A DNA stretch of 64,000 bases from Haematococcus lacustris (GCA_030144725.1 JASKMD010000031.1:141501-205500), one strand, 5' to 3'; counted from the stretch's first letter, positions 29,905 through 41,584 are shown. A program made the numbers and translations. The notes: a model not told the origin generated them from the letters alone.

Positions 29905-29936
29905 AAGCTGACAGTGACGTGTTGCATAAGGAAGGG
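29905..29936. other. Templated filler at duplication junction
   Basis: 32 bp between the duplication copies. With the two bases before it, the filler reads GCAAGCTGACAGTGACGTGT and then TGCAT, an exact copy of 29649-29674 about 250 bp away, followed by about 10 bp of unknown origin. Confidence 0.85.
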
Positions 29937-30047
29937 TCCTAGGATGCGTGGGGAGTCCAGCTTACATGGTTCATTCACATACACCATGTTAGCAACACGC
30001 TGGTCCCCGCCTGGTAGGTCGCACCCTAAACCAGTCCAGGCAGATTC

Positions 30048-31934
30048 CTATTCCCATGCGCACTGGCATGGATGGGGTGCACAATGCTCACAGGCAAGTG
30101 GCTCATTAGGCTGGTGAAACATTGCGGGAGCAGCAAATGCTGGCTGCTGAGTGCCACTCTGCCGACCGCCTCCTTGGCCACCGTGGCCTCCTTGCCAACT
30201 GCCTTGGCCGCCACCCTGCTGGCCACCCTGGCCTCCTTGCCATCCCCCCTGACTGCCACCACTCCCAGGGCCTCCCTGGCTGCCACCACTTCCGGGGCCT
30301 CCTTGGCTGCCACGGCCCTGGCCTCCCCGCGCGCCTCCACGGCCATAGCCACCCCTGCCTTGCCTGTCACGCCCATACGGGGTGCGCTCACCCTGGCTTG
30401 ATTGGTCATATCCACCCCATTGGTGGTCATCACCCCGACGGCCTCGCAGCGGGCCGCCACGGCCTCCACCGCCATGAGGAACGAAGCCCTGTGGCACTGG
30501 CTGCCACTGCCCACCATCACGCTTGAACTGGTGGCCCTCATCAGAGGTCATGAGCCCCTGCACGCCACGCCCACGACCACGGGCAGGGAAACTAGAGTGA
30601 CCTCTATCCACACCCTTGCGTTGGTCCTGGTGTGACAGAATGGCTACAGGTGCTCCTGACCTGCTGCCACCAGGCATGGTTGCCTCTTTGCCTATAGCAT
30701 ACGTGATGCACTCATTCAAGTCAGTCCATAGGAGTCCGGCAGAAGTGCGGGCACACTGTGCGGCTATGGTAGCCTTCAAGCCCTTCACAAACAAGTCACA
30801 TAGCACCGCTGCGGGCAGAGCATCTGCACGCATGACCTCCAGTCTGAAATCTACGGCATACTCGAGCACGGTCTGATCTGTGCGTTGCTTGACACTACCA
30901 TGCACTAAACGCGTCATGGCAATGTGCTTTGCATCATGCATGTTGTAACCGATGAGCTCCTTGAGGCTATCTACCACCTCTTGCTCTGTGAGCTGCTTGC
31001 CTAGGCTCAAAGCTTGGCTTACTTGGAGGTTCAACACACGTCGTAGCTCATCTGAGACCATCAAGATGATCGTTGCCGCCGGGGCCTGATTGGAAGCACG
31101 AGCAAATTGCTGGCAGTCAGTCAAGAAGAGGTCTAAGTCCCTACCATCAAACAAGCACTTCAAGCTCCACTTCCTAATTGCTGGCAGAGTCACTTTGACG
31201 TTGCTCTGTGGCCCATGGGTCGGCAACACTGCAGATGCTATTCGAGACGTACTCACTGGGTCGGGAAACGACCTTGCTAGGGTCACCAAATGCGCTGCTG
31301 CGTTGGTGAACGCTGCCATGGTCGTCATCCGGTCCTGGCCCGGAGCTGCTGCCACCGCTGCTGCTGCTGCTGCTGCAATGCGCTCAGCCAACTCGCCCAC
31401 ATTTGCCTCACTGGCTGGCTGGCCTGCACTCTTCGGCCCAACATTTTGCTGCGATTGAGCCACGCCTAGTGCCCCAACATTCGGGACAGCCAGTGCTAAT
31501 TGCGACACCAATTGTTGAGAAGCAGGCACATGGGCCGTTGGCAGTGCCACAGAAACAGGGCTCATGGCCGCTGGGATCCCAGAACCAAACGAAAACCCAG
31601 CACCTAGCCCTAGCTCGCTTGCAGCGGCATTGTTGGAAACAGCCTCGGCTACTGGCCTATTGGGAGCGGCCAGAAAAGTCGTTCTCAGTTGTGCGAATTG
31701 CTGCTGCAATTGCTGAGGATTCTGCTGGCTTGCAGCCGATTGATCGGTCTGGGTACGCATAGCAGTCTGTTCTGGATCTGGAAGCAAACGGGCACCCAGC
31801 AGGAAACAGAGCATATTGCGAAACTCTTGCTTTGTGTTGCAGATCAAAAGTTGGCTTTGTTGCTCACGAGTCAAACAGTCTAAGGCTGCGCTAATCTGTT
31901 GTGCCTCACTAGGTGAAAACAACAGGTGATCCAT
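30048..31934 (-). CDS. gag: Gypsy-A gag, intact copy
   Basis: About 628 codons from ATG at 31932-31934. An upstream in-frame TTG would add three. N-terminal Gln-rich region, an Ala-rich stretch, a capsid-like core (WSLKCLFDGRDLDLFLTDCQ, then SLKELIGYNMHDAKH and LEYAVDFRLEVMRADALP) as in retrotransposon gag, then a long Gly/Arg/Gln RGG-type tail. The last residues CEHCAPHPCQC could bind zinc but do not fit CX2CX4HX4C. It would form the particle and package RNA. Only the protease N terminus follows it before the duplication boundary, so this gag lacks its pol. Confidence 0.88.
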   Translation of the reverse strand: MDHLLFSPSEAQQISAALDCLTREQQSQLLICNTKQEFRNMLCFLLGARLLPDPEQTAMRTQTDQSAASQQNPQQLQQQFAQLRTTFLAAPNRPVAEAVSNNAAASELGLGAGFSFGSGIPAAMSPVSVALPTAHVPASQQLVSQLALAVPNVGALGVAQSQQNVGPKSAGQPASEANVGELAERIAAAAAAAVAAAPGQDRMTTMAAFTNAAAHLVTLARSFPDPVSTSRIASAVLPTHGPQSNVKVTLPAIRKWSLKCLFDGRDLDLFLTDCQQFARASNQAPAATIILMVSDELRRVLNLQVSQALSLGKQLTEQEVVDSLKELIGYNMHDAKHIAMTRLVHGSVKQRTDQTVLEYAVDFRLEVMRADALPAAVLCDLFVKGLKATIAAQCARTSAGLLWTDLNECITYAIGKEATMPGGSRSGAPVAILSHQDQRKGVDRGHSSFPARGRGRGVQGLMTSDEGHQFKRDGGQWQPVPQGFVPHGGGGRGGPLRGRRGDDHQWGGYDQSSQGERTPYGRDRQGRGGYGRGGARGGQGRGSQGGPGSGGSQGGPGSGGSQGGWQGGQGGQQGGGQGSWQGGHGGQGGGRQSGTQQPAFAAPAMFHQPNEPLACEHCAPHPCQCAWE

Positions 31935-31972
31935 GCTAGGCAACAGCGGTGTACTAATCTGGCAGCGCTAGA

Positions 31973-32338
31973 TCACATACCCATTTTAAAAGTCGACTCG
32001 TACCAGCCTCGGAGCTGCTCGCGATACTGCTGCAAGACGAACTCTTGGTCTTCGTTCCACGGAAATTCAACTTTTCCCCGGCAGGTCTCCTGCCAACCTT
32101 TCCAAGCAGATAGTGAGAACAAACGCGGGTGCTCTCTACACGCGGTCTCCACTACAACTCGTTCGAACAGACGCGCTTCTGCGCACTCAGCGTGGTCGGA
32201 AACCAATGTAACGTGCCTTTGCACGGCCAGCGTAATCCTCTTAGTGCGGCTAAAGAGCTTTGGGCGATGTCTAAGCTCCCGGGAGTCGAACCCGGCCTTG
32301 ACACCGGTCACCGCACTTTGAGAGTTACACTGGCGCAT
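31973..32338 (-). CDS. Gypsy-A leader ORF, copy 2
   Basis: Same 121-codon frame as 23330-23695, opening in the LTR. Unknown function. Confidence 0.33.
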   Translation of the reverse strand: MRQCNSQSAVTGVKAGFDSRELRHRPKLFSRTKRITLAVQRHVTLVSDHAECAEARLFERVVVETACREHPRLFSLSAWKGWQETCRGKVEFPWNEDQEFVLQQYREQLRGWYESTFKMGM

Positions 32339-32397
32339 GGGGGCATTATATGGTTGTCCTTAAATGGCATATCAGCCAGGCGCATTGCCACGTAACA
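32207..32397 (-). repeat. Gypsy-A LTR, duplicate copy
   Basis: Identical to the LTR at 23564-23754; a product of the tandem duplication, not of a separate insertion, because its flanks match those of copy 1. Confidence 0.92.
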
Positions 32398-32583
32398 ACA
32401 GCCAGTCAGGTTGGCTCGTGGCTCCCAGGTATTGAAGGAGGCGTCACAGCCTTCCCACTGCACCAGGTACTCCCCAGCCTTCCCTGCACGGGTGTATCTG
32501 TGGTCAAGCAGACGCTCAACATAGTACACGCATCCATCCATTCCACAGGAGGAGGCATGATACCCACATCACTGCCAGAGTAC
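32398..32583 (-). pseudogene. Chromodomain remnant of another Gypsy, duplicate copy
   Basis: Same as 23755-23940, including the 1-base slip before VYYVERLLDH. Confidence 0.75.
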
Positions 32584-32603
32584 TTCTTAAGGACAGGGTA
32601 TTT

Positions 32604-32861
32604 ATACTGGCTGGCCCTCAACCAGTACTGGCTGGCCCCCAACCAGTACTGGCTGGCCCCAAACCAGTACTGGCTGGCCCCCAACCAGTACTGGCTGGCC
32701 CCCAACCAGTACTGGCTGGCCCCCAACCAGTACTGGCTGGACCCCAACCAGTGCTGAATGGGGCAGCGCAACAACAGTAGTAGGGGGTCAGCAGCAGCAG
32801 CAGCAGCAGCAGCATCAGCAGCAGCAGCAGGAGCAAGAGCAGCAGCAGCAGTAGGGGGTCA

Positions 32862-32941
<80 letters not shown>

Positions 32942-33049
32942 TGCAGCAGCAGCAGCAGCAGCCGCAGCAGCAATCGCAGCAGTAGCAGCAGCAGCATCAG
33001 GGGGGCGGGGGGGCATCATCAGCAGCAGCAGCAGCAGGGGGGCGGGGGG

Positions 33050-33080
<31 letters not shown>

Positions 33081-34236
33081 GGGGCAGGGGGGCAGCAGCA
33101 GCAGCAGCAGGCCAGCAGCGGCGGCACGGGGGAATGGAACTGCAGGAGCTTGGGGGCTGGGGGCCAGCAGCAGCAACAGCAAGGGGGCAGGGGGGCAGCA
33201 GCAGCATCATCCATTACTGTGTGACACCAATCCATTACTGTGTGATCCCCTCAAGTGTTGAAGGGCTGGGTGAAGGGCTGAAGGAAGGGGCTTGCTCGGT
33301 GACGGTTGCCAAGTTGGATACAAAGTACATATCACCATGAGGACAACATGCTATAACCACATGCATATGCTATGACCCACTCCTTGTTATCACAAAGTTA
33401 CATAGTCCAAAGTGCCGCACAATCATCAAGCTATGTAGCGTCAACCAACACCCTCCACAATCTCATGTGTTGGTTGCCCTATGTCAATGCCCTCTTCCAG
33501 CGACCTTGATGTAATGAAGGTACTCGTCCATGCTCCAACCCCTGCAAAGTGACACAGTGTCATCTTACATACAATGCACTACTGTACCCAATGAATGCAA
33601 TGCATGACACACATTAGACACCTGGCTGGTTGGCTGTGACCAGTGCTGGCTGGCTGTGACCAGTACTGGCTGACTGGCTGTGACCAGTACTGGCTGGCTG
33701 TGACCAATACTTGCTGGCTGTGACCAGTACTGGCTGGCTTGCTGTGACCAGTACTGGCTGGCTGGCTGTGACCAGTACTGGCTGGCTGTGACCAGTACTG
33801 GCTGGCTATGACCAGTACTGGCTGGCTGGCTGTGACCAGTACTGGCTGGCTGGCTGTGACCAGTACTGGCTAAATGGCTGTGACCAGTGCTGGCTGGCTG
33901 TGACCAGTACTGGCTGGCTGTGACCAGTACTGGCTGGCTGGCTGTGACCAGTACTGGCTGGCTGGCTGTGACCAGTACTGGCTGGCTGTGACCACTACTG
34001 GCTAGCTGTGACCAGTACTGGCTGGCTATGATCAGTACTGGCTGGCTATGACCAGTACTGGCTGGCTGTAACCAGTACTGGCTGGCTGGCTGTGACCAGT
34101 ACTGGCTGGCTGGCTGTGACCAGTACTGGCTGGCTGGCTGTGGCTGGCTGTGACTGGCTGGCTGTGGCTGGCTGTGGCTGGCTGTGGCTGGCTGTGGCTG
34201 TGACTGGCTGGCTGTGGCTGGCAACCAGCGCTGGTT
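32604..34236. repeat. Minisatellite and CAG tract block, duplicate copy
   Basis: Holds the 21-bp CCAGTACTGG minisatellite (32604-32755), the CAG tract (32790-33213), the GWSMDEYLHYIK remnant (33484-33561, minus) and the 20-24-bp minisatellite (33629-34236). The CAG tract is purer than in copy 1. Confidence 0.85.
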
Positions 34237-36095
34237 TGCAACTAGCACCGGCTGGCAACCAGCCCTGGTTTGCAACCAGCACTGGTTTGCAAGGGGGCAG
34301 AGGGGCAGCAGCAGAAGCAGGGGGGCAGCAGCAGGGGGGGAACAGCAACAGCAGCAGCAGCAGCAGTAGGAGCAGCAGGGGGGTAAGGTGGCAGCAGTAG
34401 CAGCAGCAGGGGGGGCAGGGGGACAGCTGGAGCAGCAACGGCCGGGTGGGGTGGGGTGGGGTGGTTGAGATGGAGTGGCACTTGCCTGGCAAGGTGAGCA
34501 GAGGGGGCACGCTATGGTACACTTTTCTTGCTCCTCATGCAAACAACAATAGATGGGCATGGCTCAAGGCTGCCTCACATAGCTGTGGCTGCAGCTTGCA
34601 GGCTGCAGGTTGCAGGGATGTGGGGTAGGGAGGGGAGGTGCCCATCAGACCTGCAACCAAGGGGTGTGCACGTGAGGTAGGGTGACCAGGTTGGGCACTG
34701 TGTTAGCTATCACCTCCTACCTGCTCACACCAGGCAACATATGCCATGCGTCAGTGGGGGGACTGCGGTGGGGAGTCTAGGGTGTAGGGAATGGAAGGTG
34801 GGGTGAGGTGGGGGCTACGATGCCACATATCGGAGGGTGGAAGAAGGGGACGGGAGGCTTGACAAGTATGGGAGGGAGAGGGGGAAGGGAGGGGGTGATG
34901 GTGTTGGTGGGAAGAGGGTGGATGGGGTGGGCTTTCTCTTGGCTGCTGGGATGTCAGGGGAGAGGTGACGGGGAGGGGGGAAGTGGGGGGTGGGTAGAGG
35001 TGGAAGTGGAGGAAAGACAAGTTGGGCGTTGGTGGTGGGCGTGGGAAAGGGGAGGAAAGGGATGGGGAGGGTGTGACGATCAATCCCTCAGCGGGACAAG
35101 GGGCATGCTAGCGTGTAGGTACAGGGTGCCACATACATGCACTCACCTTTTGCTGGAATGGGGTGTATATGCGTGTAGATGGTGAGGGTGAGGAGGCGGA
35201 GGGGGAGGAAGGCTGCTGCTGTTGACAGGTAACGGAGGGGGTAATGGGACCCAGAGGGGGACGGGATGATTGAGAAGCGGGGGAGGGGAGGTAGAGGAGG
35301 AAGGGGAGGGAAGGGAAGGGGAGGTCCATGGGGAGGGCGAGAGAATTGGGGAAGAAGGGAGGGAGGGCATTGATAGTCTCAGGTGTAGGCGCACAAGACC
35401 TGCGGCAACGGTGTGACGATTCGTCAACGGAAGCAAACATGGGACATGGGTACTGGATGCACTCACCAATAGAGTACTATGTAACTTTGTGATAACAAGG
35501 AGTGGGTCATGGCTGGGCTGGGCTGGGCGTGTACTTGCTGGTTGCTGCTCTGATGCAACCATGCATAGGCTTTCAAACGCGTAAAGGAAAGGGAACTGAA
35601 AGGGAGGGGGGGGAGGGAGGGGATAGGGGAAGGGGATATGGGGAGTAGCTGCCTTCGGACTGCTTGTACAGTGCGCATAGGGGGTCATAGGGGGCCATAG
35701 GGGACATTTGCGCACGGGTTGTAAGATGTAGCAGAAGCAGCAGCAACACTCACCACACAGCGACCGACCCCTGCCTGCTTCAGGTGTATGTAACGGTGTA
35801 GATAGAGGTGGTGGTCGGGGGGGCTGCGCTGGGCTGGGGTGGGGGTAGGGGGGCGGGAGTAGCTAGATCCTTGCTGGCTCCTTGAGAGCTGTCACTGTGG
35901 ACTTACCTTTGTGGTCCTCCTGGCCTCCTAGCTGCTCACACCAGGCTGCATTGATTGGGCTGGGCTGGGCGGGGCCGGGGCAGAGCTGCGGGAGCGGGGG
36001 TGGGGGAAGGAGCAGGGGTGGTGTGTGGGGTGGGGATTGGGTGTGCCCGATAGACCTGCAGCAAACATGGGCTGGCGGTTAGGTAGGGTAATTAG

Positions 36096-36989
36096 TAGGG
36101 TGCGTCAATCTATATTAGATCTATATTAGACGACCTAATATAATACGGGTCTAATACGCACCTAATATTAGACGGCAAGAGCAGGTTCCCACCGGGGTTC
36201 AAATCGCGGGGATCTCAGTAGGTTGTTCATTTGCGCCAAGCGGTGTGTTTCGCCTGTGAGGCTTGCTCAACCCATAATTAACGATTGTTGACATTGCACG
36301 TGCATCTGAATGCCATGCTGGGCGATGGATGGGTGGCAAATGGGTGGTGGCAGTGATTATTCTCGTAGGTCAGGCCCAATGCTGACCAGTTGCGCACTGC
36401 CGCAGCTGTCGTATTGTTACTATCGGGCTGTGAGGTCCCAGAGATCGCGGCGTACGCTGATGTCCGCTGTGACAGTCTTCATAAAGTTGTTAAAGTAGTT
36501 AAAGTTGTCCTCATCAATGCGCCACTTGCCAACGAGTGCCGTATATAGTGTACATCGCAGCGGTTGCTGCCTCTCAGCCATATTATTTACGCTGGCGCCC
36601 TCATTGTTCACTGCACGCGGGCATCGCTTGCAGAATGCTTTGACGATGCCCTCCACGAACTCAAGGTCCCAAGTTGCGGTGAACTTGTGAGCCTGGACTG
36701 GACACCACAGACGTGTCAGTCTTCTTGCCATTGTACTTCTGTTCTCTGGTTGCGGCCATCGCCGCTTGGCTTGGCTTGGTTTGCCAATGCAGCTGCCGGC
36801 CTGCCTGCCGGCTGAAAGTGACAATGTGACGCGCTTGCAATTGCGACCAGTGCGCTAGGGTCGCACGGCTGCACTCACAGCGCCCAGGATCAAACATCGC
36901 CATCTAATACGCACATTAGATCTAATACCGGCCGGATTAGATCTAATATAATCTAATACCTAATATTAGGCGGGGGGAGCCGCGCCCTA
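36096..36989 (-). mobile_element. hAT-type element hAT-2, 894 bp, in duplication copy 2
   Basis: Ends TAGGGTGCGTC... and ...GCCGCGCCCTA, flanked by an exact 8-bp duplication GTAATTAG (36088-36095, 36990-36997). The empty site is intact in copy 1 (around 27439-27456). Subterminal TATTAGATCTAATA-type palindromes lie at both ends. A minus frame of 134 codons (36420-36824) shows no hAT domain I recognise. TIR start and TSD length match hAT-1, so it is a related non-autonomous element. Confidence 0.9.
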
Positions 36990-37179
36990 GTAATTAGGGA
37001 CACTGCTGCTCCATGCTCCTTGTTTGCTCTTACATTAATCTTTGTGATGGGGAAGTGGGACGAGGGTTGCGCAAAGATGGTGGGGGGTGAGGAGAAGTTG
37101 GTGGTGGGGTGAGGGCAGTGATGCCATGTCAAAAGGAAGGGACTGGCACATGGAGGATGCGTGGAAACACTCGCGCCGA

Positions 37180-37285
37180 TTAAGGCCGGAAGTCGCCTAC
37201 GTCATTTCTTCCCGGGAGGCATACTGCAGATAGCCCCAGGAAAGGCCGACTCATCGCCGTTGTAATCATCGAAAAACTCAAAGTT
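37180..37285 (-). pseudogene. NFEFFDDYNG remnant, duplicate copy
   Basis: Copy of 27634-27739, with the same 1-base insertion. Confidence 0.45.
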
Positions 37286-37323
37286 GCTGCGATGTTATAA
37301 CTATTTGAAAAATCGCCCGTCCC

Positions 37324-37931
37324 TGTACAGGGTTCTGCCGACCCTGTACAGGGTCCTGGGCCACAGGGTTCTGCCGCACGGCTACAGGGTCCTGCGACAC
37401 ACGTCTACAGGGTTCTGCCGCACGGCTACAGGGTTCTGCGTCACACATTCTCACAGGGTTCTGCCGCACGGCTAGAGGGTCCTACGACACACGTCTACAG
37501 GGTTCTGCCGCACGCTTACAGGGTCGTACGATACACGTCTACAGGGTTCTGCCGCACGGCTACAGGGTCGTACGATACACGTCTACAGGGTTCTGCCGCA
37601 CGGCTACAGGGTCGTACGATACACGTCTACAGGGTTCTGCCGCACGGCTACAGGGTCTTACATTAAAGTTTTACAGGGTCCTGCCGCACGGCTACAGGGT
37701 TCTGCGACACATTCTCACAGGGTTCTGCCGCACGCCTACCGGGTCCTACGACACACGTCTACAGGGTTCTGCCGCACGGCTACAGGGTCTTACATTAAAG
37801 TTTTACAGGGTCCTGCCGCACGGCTACAGGGTCCTACGACACATTCTCACAGGGTCCTGCCGCACGGCTACAGGGTCCTACGACATACGTTCACAGGGTC
37901 CTGCTGCACGGCTACAGGGTCCTGCCACAAC
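37324..37931. repeat. ACAGGGTTCTGCCGCACGGCT minisatellite, duplicate copy
   Basis: Copy of 27778-28385, with a private CTACAGG to CTAGAGG change near 37474. Confidence 0.88.
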
Positions 37932-39450
37932 GTATGCAACGACGCACGAACACCTCGCAACACCACAACAAACGGCATGTATTGCTGGTGCTAAGCACAT
38001 GCATTGATGCAAGGTGACAACACCACACAACAACACCACACAACATCACTACAACAACAACACAACGACTCATGCCTTGCTCACCACATATGCCATGTGC
38101 ACAACCACAAGGACTGGTTGCACCTCATTGTTATGGGCTGACACCTCATCACGGGACTGCTCAGCACATTGCCTTGCTGCCTATGCCCCATGGCAACAAA
38201 CCAGGTTGATCTAGGCTAGGCTGGGCTAGGCTAGGCTAGGCTGGGCTAGGCTTGGCTCCAGGTTGCCCGCTCCAGGCTGCCCGCTCCAGGCTGCCCGCTC
38301 CATGCTGCCCGCTCCAGACTGCCCACTCCGGGCTGCCCGCTCCAGGCTGCCCGCTCCAGGCTGCCCGCTCCATGCTGCTACGCCAAGGGCTGCTGGGTGC
38401 CATTGGGTGGGGGAGAGGAGAGAAGAGGGGAGGAGGGGAGGAGGGGAGGTAGGTGGCAGACTCGGAAGTGGTGGTGGTGGGCTTGGGCAGGGAAGGGGGA
38501 AGGGGGAAGGGGGCAAGGGGCAGCAGTGTGACCATCAGACCTGCGGCAGCAAGAGGCATCCTTGCAATTAGGCTTGGCATTGGTGACAACTCATGTGCAG
38601 GGACTGGCCACTTACAGCTTTGCTCAATGCCCCCCTCCATGTCATGCCGCTACCGCCTTGCTTGCAATCACCAAGCCTTGCTACACTTGTCATGCTCAAG
38701 CTGTCAACAACTGCAAGCAAACATAAGCCAGCAAGCAGATGAATAAGGACATGCATGACGAGAAATGGGCAGGCTAGGCTGACACCACCAGAGCATGTGC
38801 ACTCACCGGAAGTCTTGGCCACCGCTCCAAGCTCGTTGTGTGTTGCGAAGAGGTGTACAAGCGCTCAAACCTTGTCGTATCCTTGCTGGTAGCTTCTCTG
38901 ATGCAACCCAGCATAGGCTCCCAAATGCAAGGCAATACGAACCACAACATGCATGCTTACTCACCTGCCAAGGTGAGGGTGAGGGTGAGGGTGAGGGCAA
39001 GAGCGAGTGGGAGCGAGAGAGGGCGGGAGAGGGGGAGGGGGAGGGGGTTGTTCCAGGTTGCAAGGTAGGATAGGGAGGGGGTGTGTCTCATGGCTACTGG
39101 GTAGGGAAGGGGGAAGGAGGCAAGGGCAGGAGTGTAGGCATCAGACCTGCAGCAAGCAAGGGACGTGCATACGTTGAAGCTGGCATAACATCATGGCAAG
39201 CTGACAGTGACGTGTTGCATGACGAGGGCACTCACCTGGCATAGGGGTAGAGTCTTCATTGTCATGGTAATGGTGAGGAAGCTACCGCTCATACTAGGTG
39301 AAGGGAAGGCTGTAGGGTGAAGGGGGAGGGGGGAGGTATGGGAGACAGCTGGGGTGAGGGAGGGAGGGGGTTGCATTGTAGCGCAACAGGGGAAAGGTCG
39401 GTGAAAGGGGGAAGCCTCCTCCAAGCACTTGGTACACCTCTTAGCTGTGC

Positions 39451-40204
39451 CATGTTGTTCTTATCTTGAATTCTTGGCACTCCACCTGCAAGCAACCCAA
39501 TGCACATGAGAAGCACAGTGCATTTGTTGATGATCTTCGCTATGACCTTTCCCTCACGTCGCCCCTCACGTTCCCTCACGACCTTTCCCTGGCTTCGTTC
39601 CCTCACGTTCGCTCACGACCTTTCCCTGGCTTACAATCTCGCTACTCTTTGACCCCTTCGCTCAACCTAGTCGCATGGCTGGCTGGCTCGCAGCTGAGCT
39701 TTTGGCTACGGTATGCTCCTAGCTGCTGGCTGTTGGCTGCTGGCTGCTGGCTCCTAGCTGCTGGCTGTTGATGACTGCGTCGTGTCCGCCTGTGTTGTTG
39801 TCCGCTACTTGTTGTGGCTAATCGCTGATGTTGTGCGGCTACTGGGTGTTCGTGGCTAGCATCTACATCATCGCACCTGGTGGTGAGAGATGTTGCTGGC
39901 TAGCGACGGCTGAATGGCTCGTAGCTACCCTTTTGGCGACGATGTCCTGTTGGCTGCTCCTGGCCGCACCTGGCAGCTACTGGCAGCTTAGCGGGGCAGT
40001 CTGACTTCCTGCGTGATTCTTTTGCTTCCTTCACAGTTCCTTTGCGAGAAGTTCATGCAAGCCTCCATGCAGCCGGATTATTTTGTAACCTTAGGGCATA
40101 CCGTGATAGGGCAGGGGCAGCAGTAGATGCAGCATGGTTGCAGTTGTAGCACGCATAGTTAAATGAATTAATAACAATAATGGTGACTTCAATATATGTG
40201 GAGG
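39451..40204. other. Noncoding region, paralogous to about 43890-44375
   Basis: Holds TGGCTGCTGGCT-rich stretches and a block (CAGTTCCTTTGCGAGAAGTT, CATGCAGCCGGATTATTTTG, GGTGACTTCAATAT) that recurs at about 44190-44365, in both places just upstream of the CCAGGACCCTGTGG satellite. No gene seen. Confidence 0.55.
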
Positions 40205-40950
40205 GTCAGTGCAGCAGGACCCTGTGAGTGTGTGCCAGGACCCTGTGGTGTGGTGCCAGGACCCTGTAGGCCAGGACCCTGTGGTGTGGTGCCAGGACCC
40301 TGTAGGCCAAGACCTTGTGGTGTGGTGCCAGGACCCTGTGGTGTGGTGCCAGGACCCTGTGGTATGGTGCCAGAACCCTGTGTGCCAGGACCCTGTGGTG
40401 AGGTGCCAGGACCCTGTGGGCCAGGACCCTGTGGTGTGGTGCCAGGACCCTGTGGGCCAGGACCATGTGGTGAGGTGCCAGAACCCTGTGGTGAGGTGCC
40501 AGGACCCTGTGGTGTGGTGCCAAGACCCTGTGGTGTGGTGCCAGGACCCTGTGAGCCAGAACCCTGTGGTGTGGTGCCAGGACCCTGTAGGCCAAGACCT
40601 TGTGGTGTAGGCCAGGACCCTGTGGTGTGGTGCCAGGACCCTGTGGTGCCAGGACCCTGTGGTGTGGTGCCAGGACCCTGTAGGCCAGGACCCTGTGGTG
40701 TGGTGCCAGGACCCTGTAGGCCAAGACCTTGTGGTGTGGTGCCAGGACCCTGTGGTGTGGTGCCAGGACCCTGTGGGCCAGAACCCTATGGTGAGGTGCC
40801 AGGACCCTGTAGGTGTGCAGCAGGACCCTGTGGTGAGGTGCCAGGACCCTGTAAGCTAGGACCCTGTGGTGTGGTGCCAGGACCCTGTGAGCCAGAACCC
40901 TGTGGTGTGGTGCCAAAACCCTGTGTGGAAAGACACTCATCGTAGGACCC
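40205..40950. repeat. CCAGGACCCTGTGGTGTGGTG minisatellite, array 1
   Basis: About 36 variant units of 16-21 bp. Frames through it are open only because the repeat lacks stops. Ends at GGACCCTGTACAC beside the NFELFHDDNG remnant. Confidence 0.92.
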
Positions 40951-40968
40951 TGTACACACTCGCGCCGA

Positions 40969-41073
40969 TTAAGGCCGGAAGTCACCTACATCATTTCTCC
41001 CGGGAGGCATACCGCAGATAGCCCCAGGTAAGGCCGACTCATTGCCGTTGTCGTCATGGAAAAGTTCAAAGTT
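40969..41073 (-). pseudogene. NFELFHDDNG...DFRP coding remnant, diverged copy
   Basis: Minus strand reads NFELFHDDNGNESALPGAIC, G, MPPGRNDVGDFRP and stop, in one frame. Compared with 27634-27739 it has several substitutions but no indel, so this copy preserves the original frame. It is flanked on both sides by GACCCTG-type repeats. Confidence 0.5.
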
Positions 41074-41079
41074 CCTACC

Positions 41080-41180
41080 GACCCTGCGCAGGGTCCTAGC
41101 GCATCGGACTGTTGCAGGGTCCTGCCGACCATTTGCAGGGTCCTGGAGACCCTGTGCAGGGTCCTGGCGACCATTTTACA
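41080..41180. repeat. GCAGGGTCCTG short array
   Basis: Five or six spaced copies of (C/T)GCAGGGTCCT in opposite sense to the CCAGGACCCTG array. Confidence 0.7.
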
Positions 41181-41214
41181 GGTGCACAGATGTCGACTAT
41201 CTCATCGACTATTA

Positions 41215-41460
41215 CATCCGCAAAACACATGTATTGACGACCAAACACCCCGCAAGACCTCGCTACACCCCCGCAAAACAAATGTATTGACACCCAAACA
41301 CCCCGCAACACCCCCGCAAAACACATGTATTGACGACCAAACACCCCGCAACACCTCGCTACACCCCCGCAAAACACATGTATTGACGACCTAACACCCC
41401 GCAACATCCTCGCAATACACATGTTTGGACACCCAAACATCCCGCAACACCTCGCTACGG
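41215..41460. repeat. ACACATGTATTGACGACCAAACACCCCGCAA-type minisatellite
   Basis: About five variable units of 45-60 bp containing CACATGTATTGAC and AACACCCCGCAA. Confidence 0.8.
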
Positions 41461-41584
41461 GACTTGCAAGCACATGTCTCGAAGCACCATCACTCCACAA
41501 CACTCTATATGGAAATGCTAAGCACATGCATTGATGCACCCAACACCCCCCTACGATGTGACAAGGTAGCAACGACATGACAAC

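Larger units (their letters stand above)
29937..39450. repeat. 8.6-kb tandem duplication, copy 2
   Basis: Copy of 19379-29904 without hAT-1 but with hAT-2 at 36096-36989. It contains intact gag, the leader ORF, the LTR, the chromodomain remnant and all minisatellites of copy 1. Beyond 39450 the sequence is unrelated to the duplication. Confidence 0.95.

Noticed and set aside
36420..36824. 134-codon minus frame in hAT-2 as a transposase
   Set aside because: No hAT motif (BED, DDE, dimerisation) visible; kept only as part of the element.
40196..40985. 250-260-codon frames of PGPCGVV or RVLAPHH repeats
   Set aside because: Minisatellite without stops; all frames are equally open and there is no non-repeat coding part.
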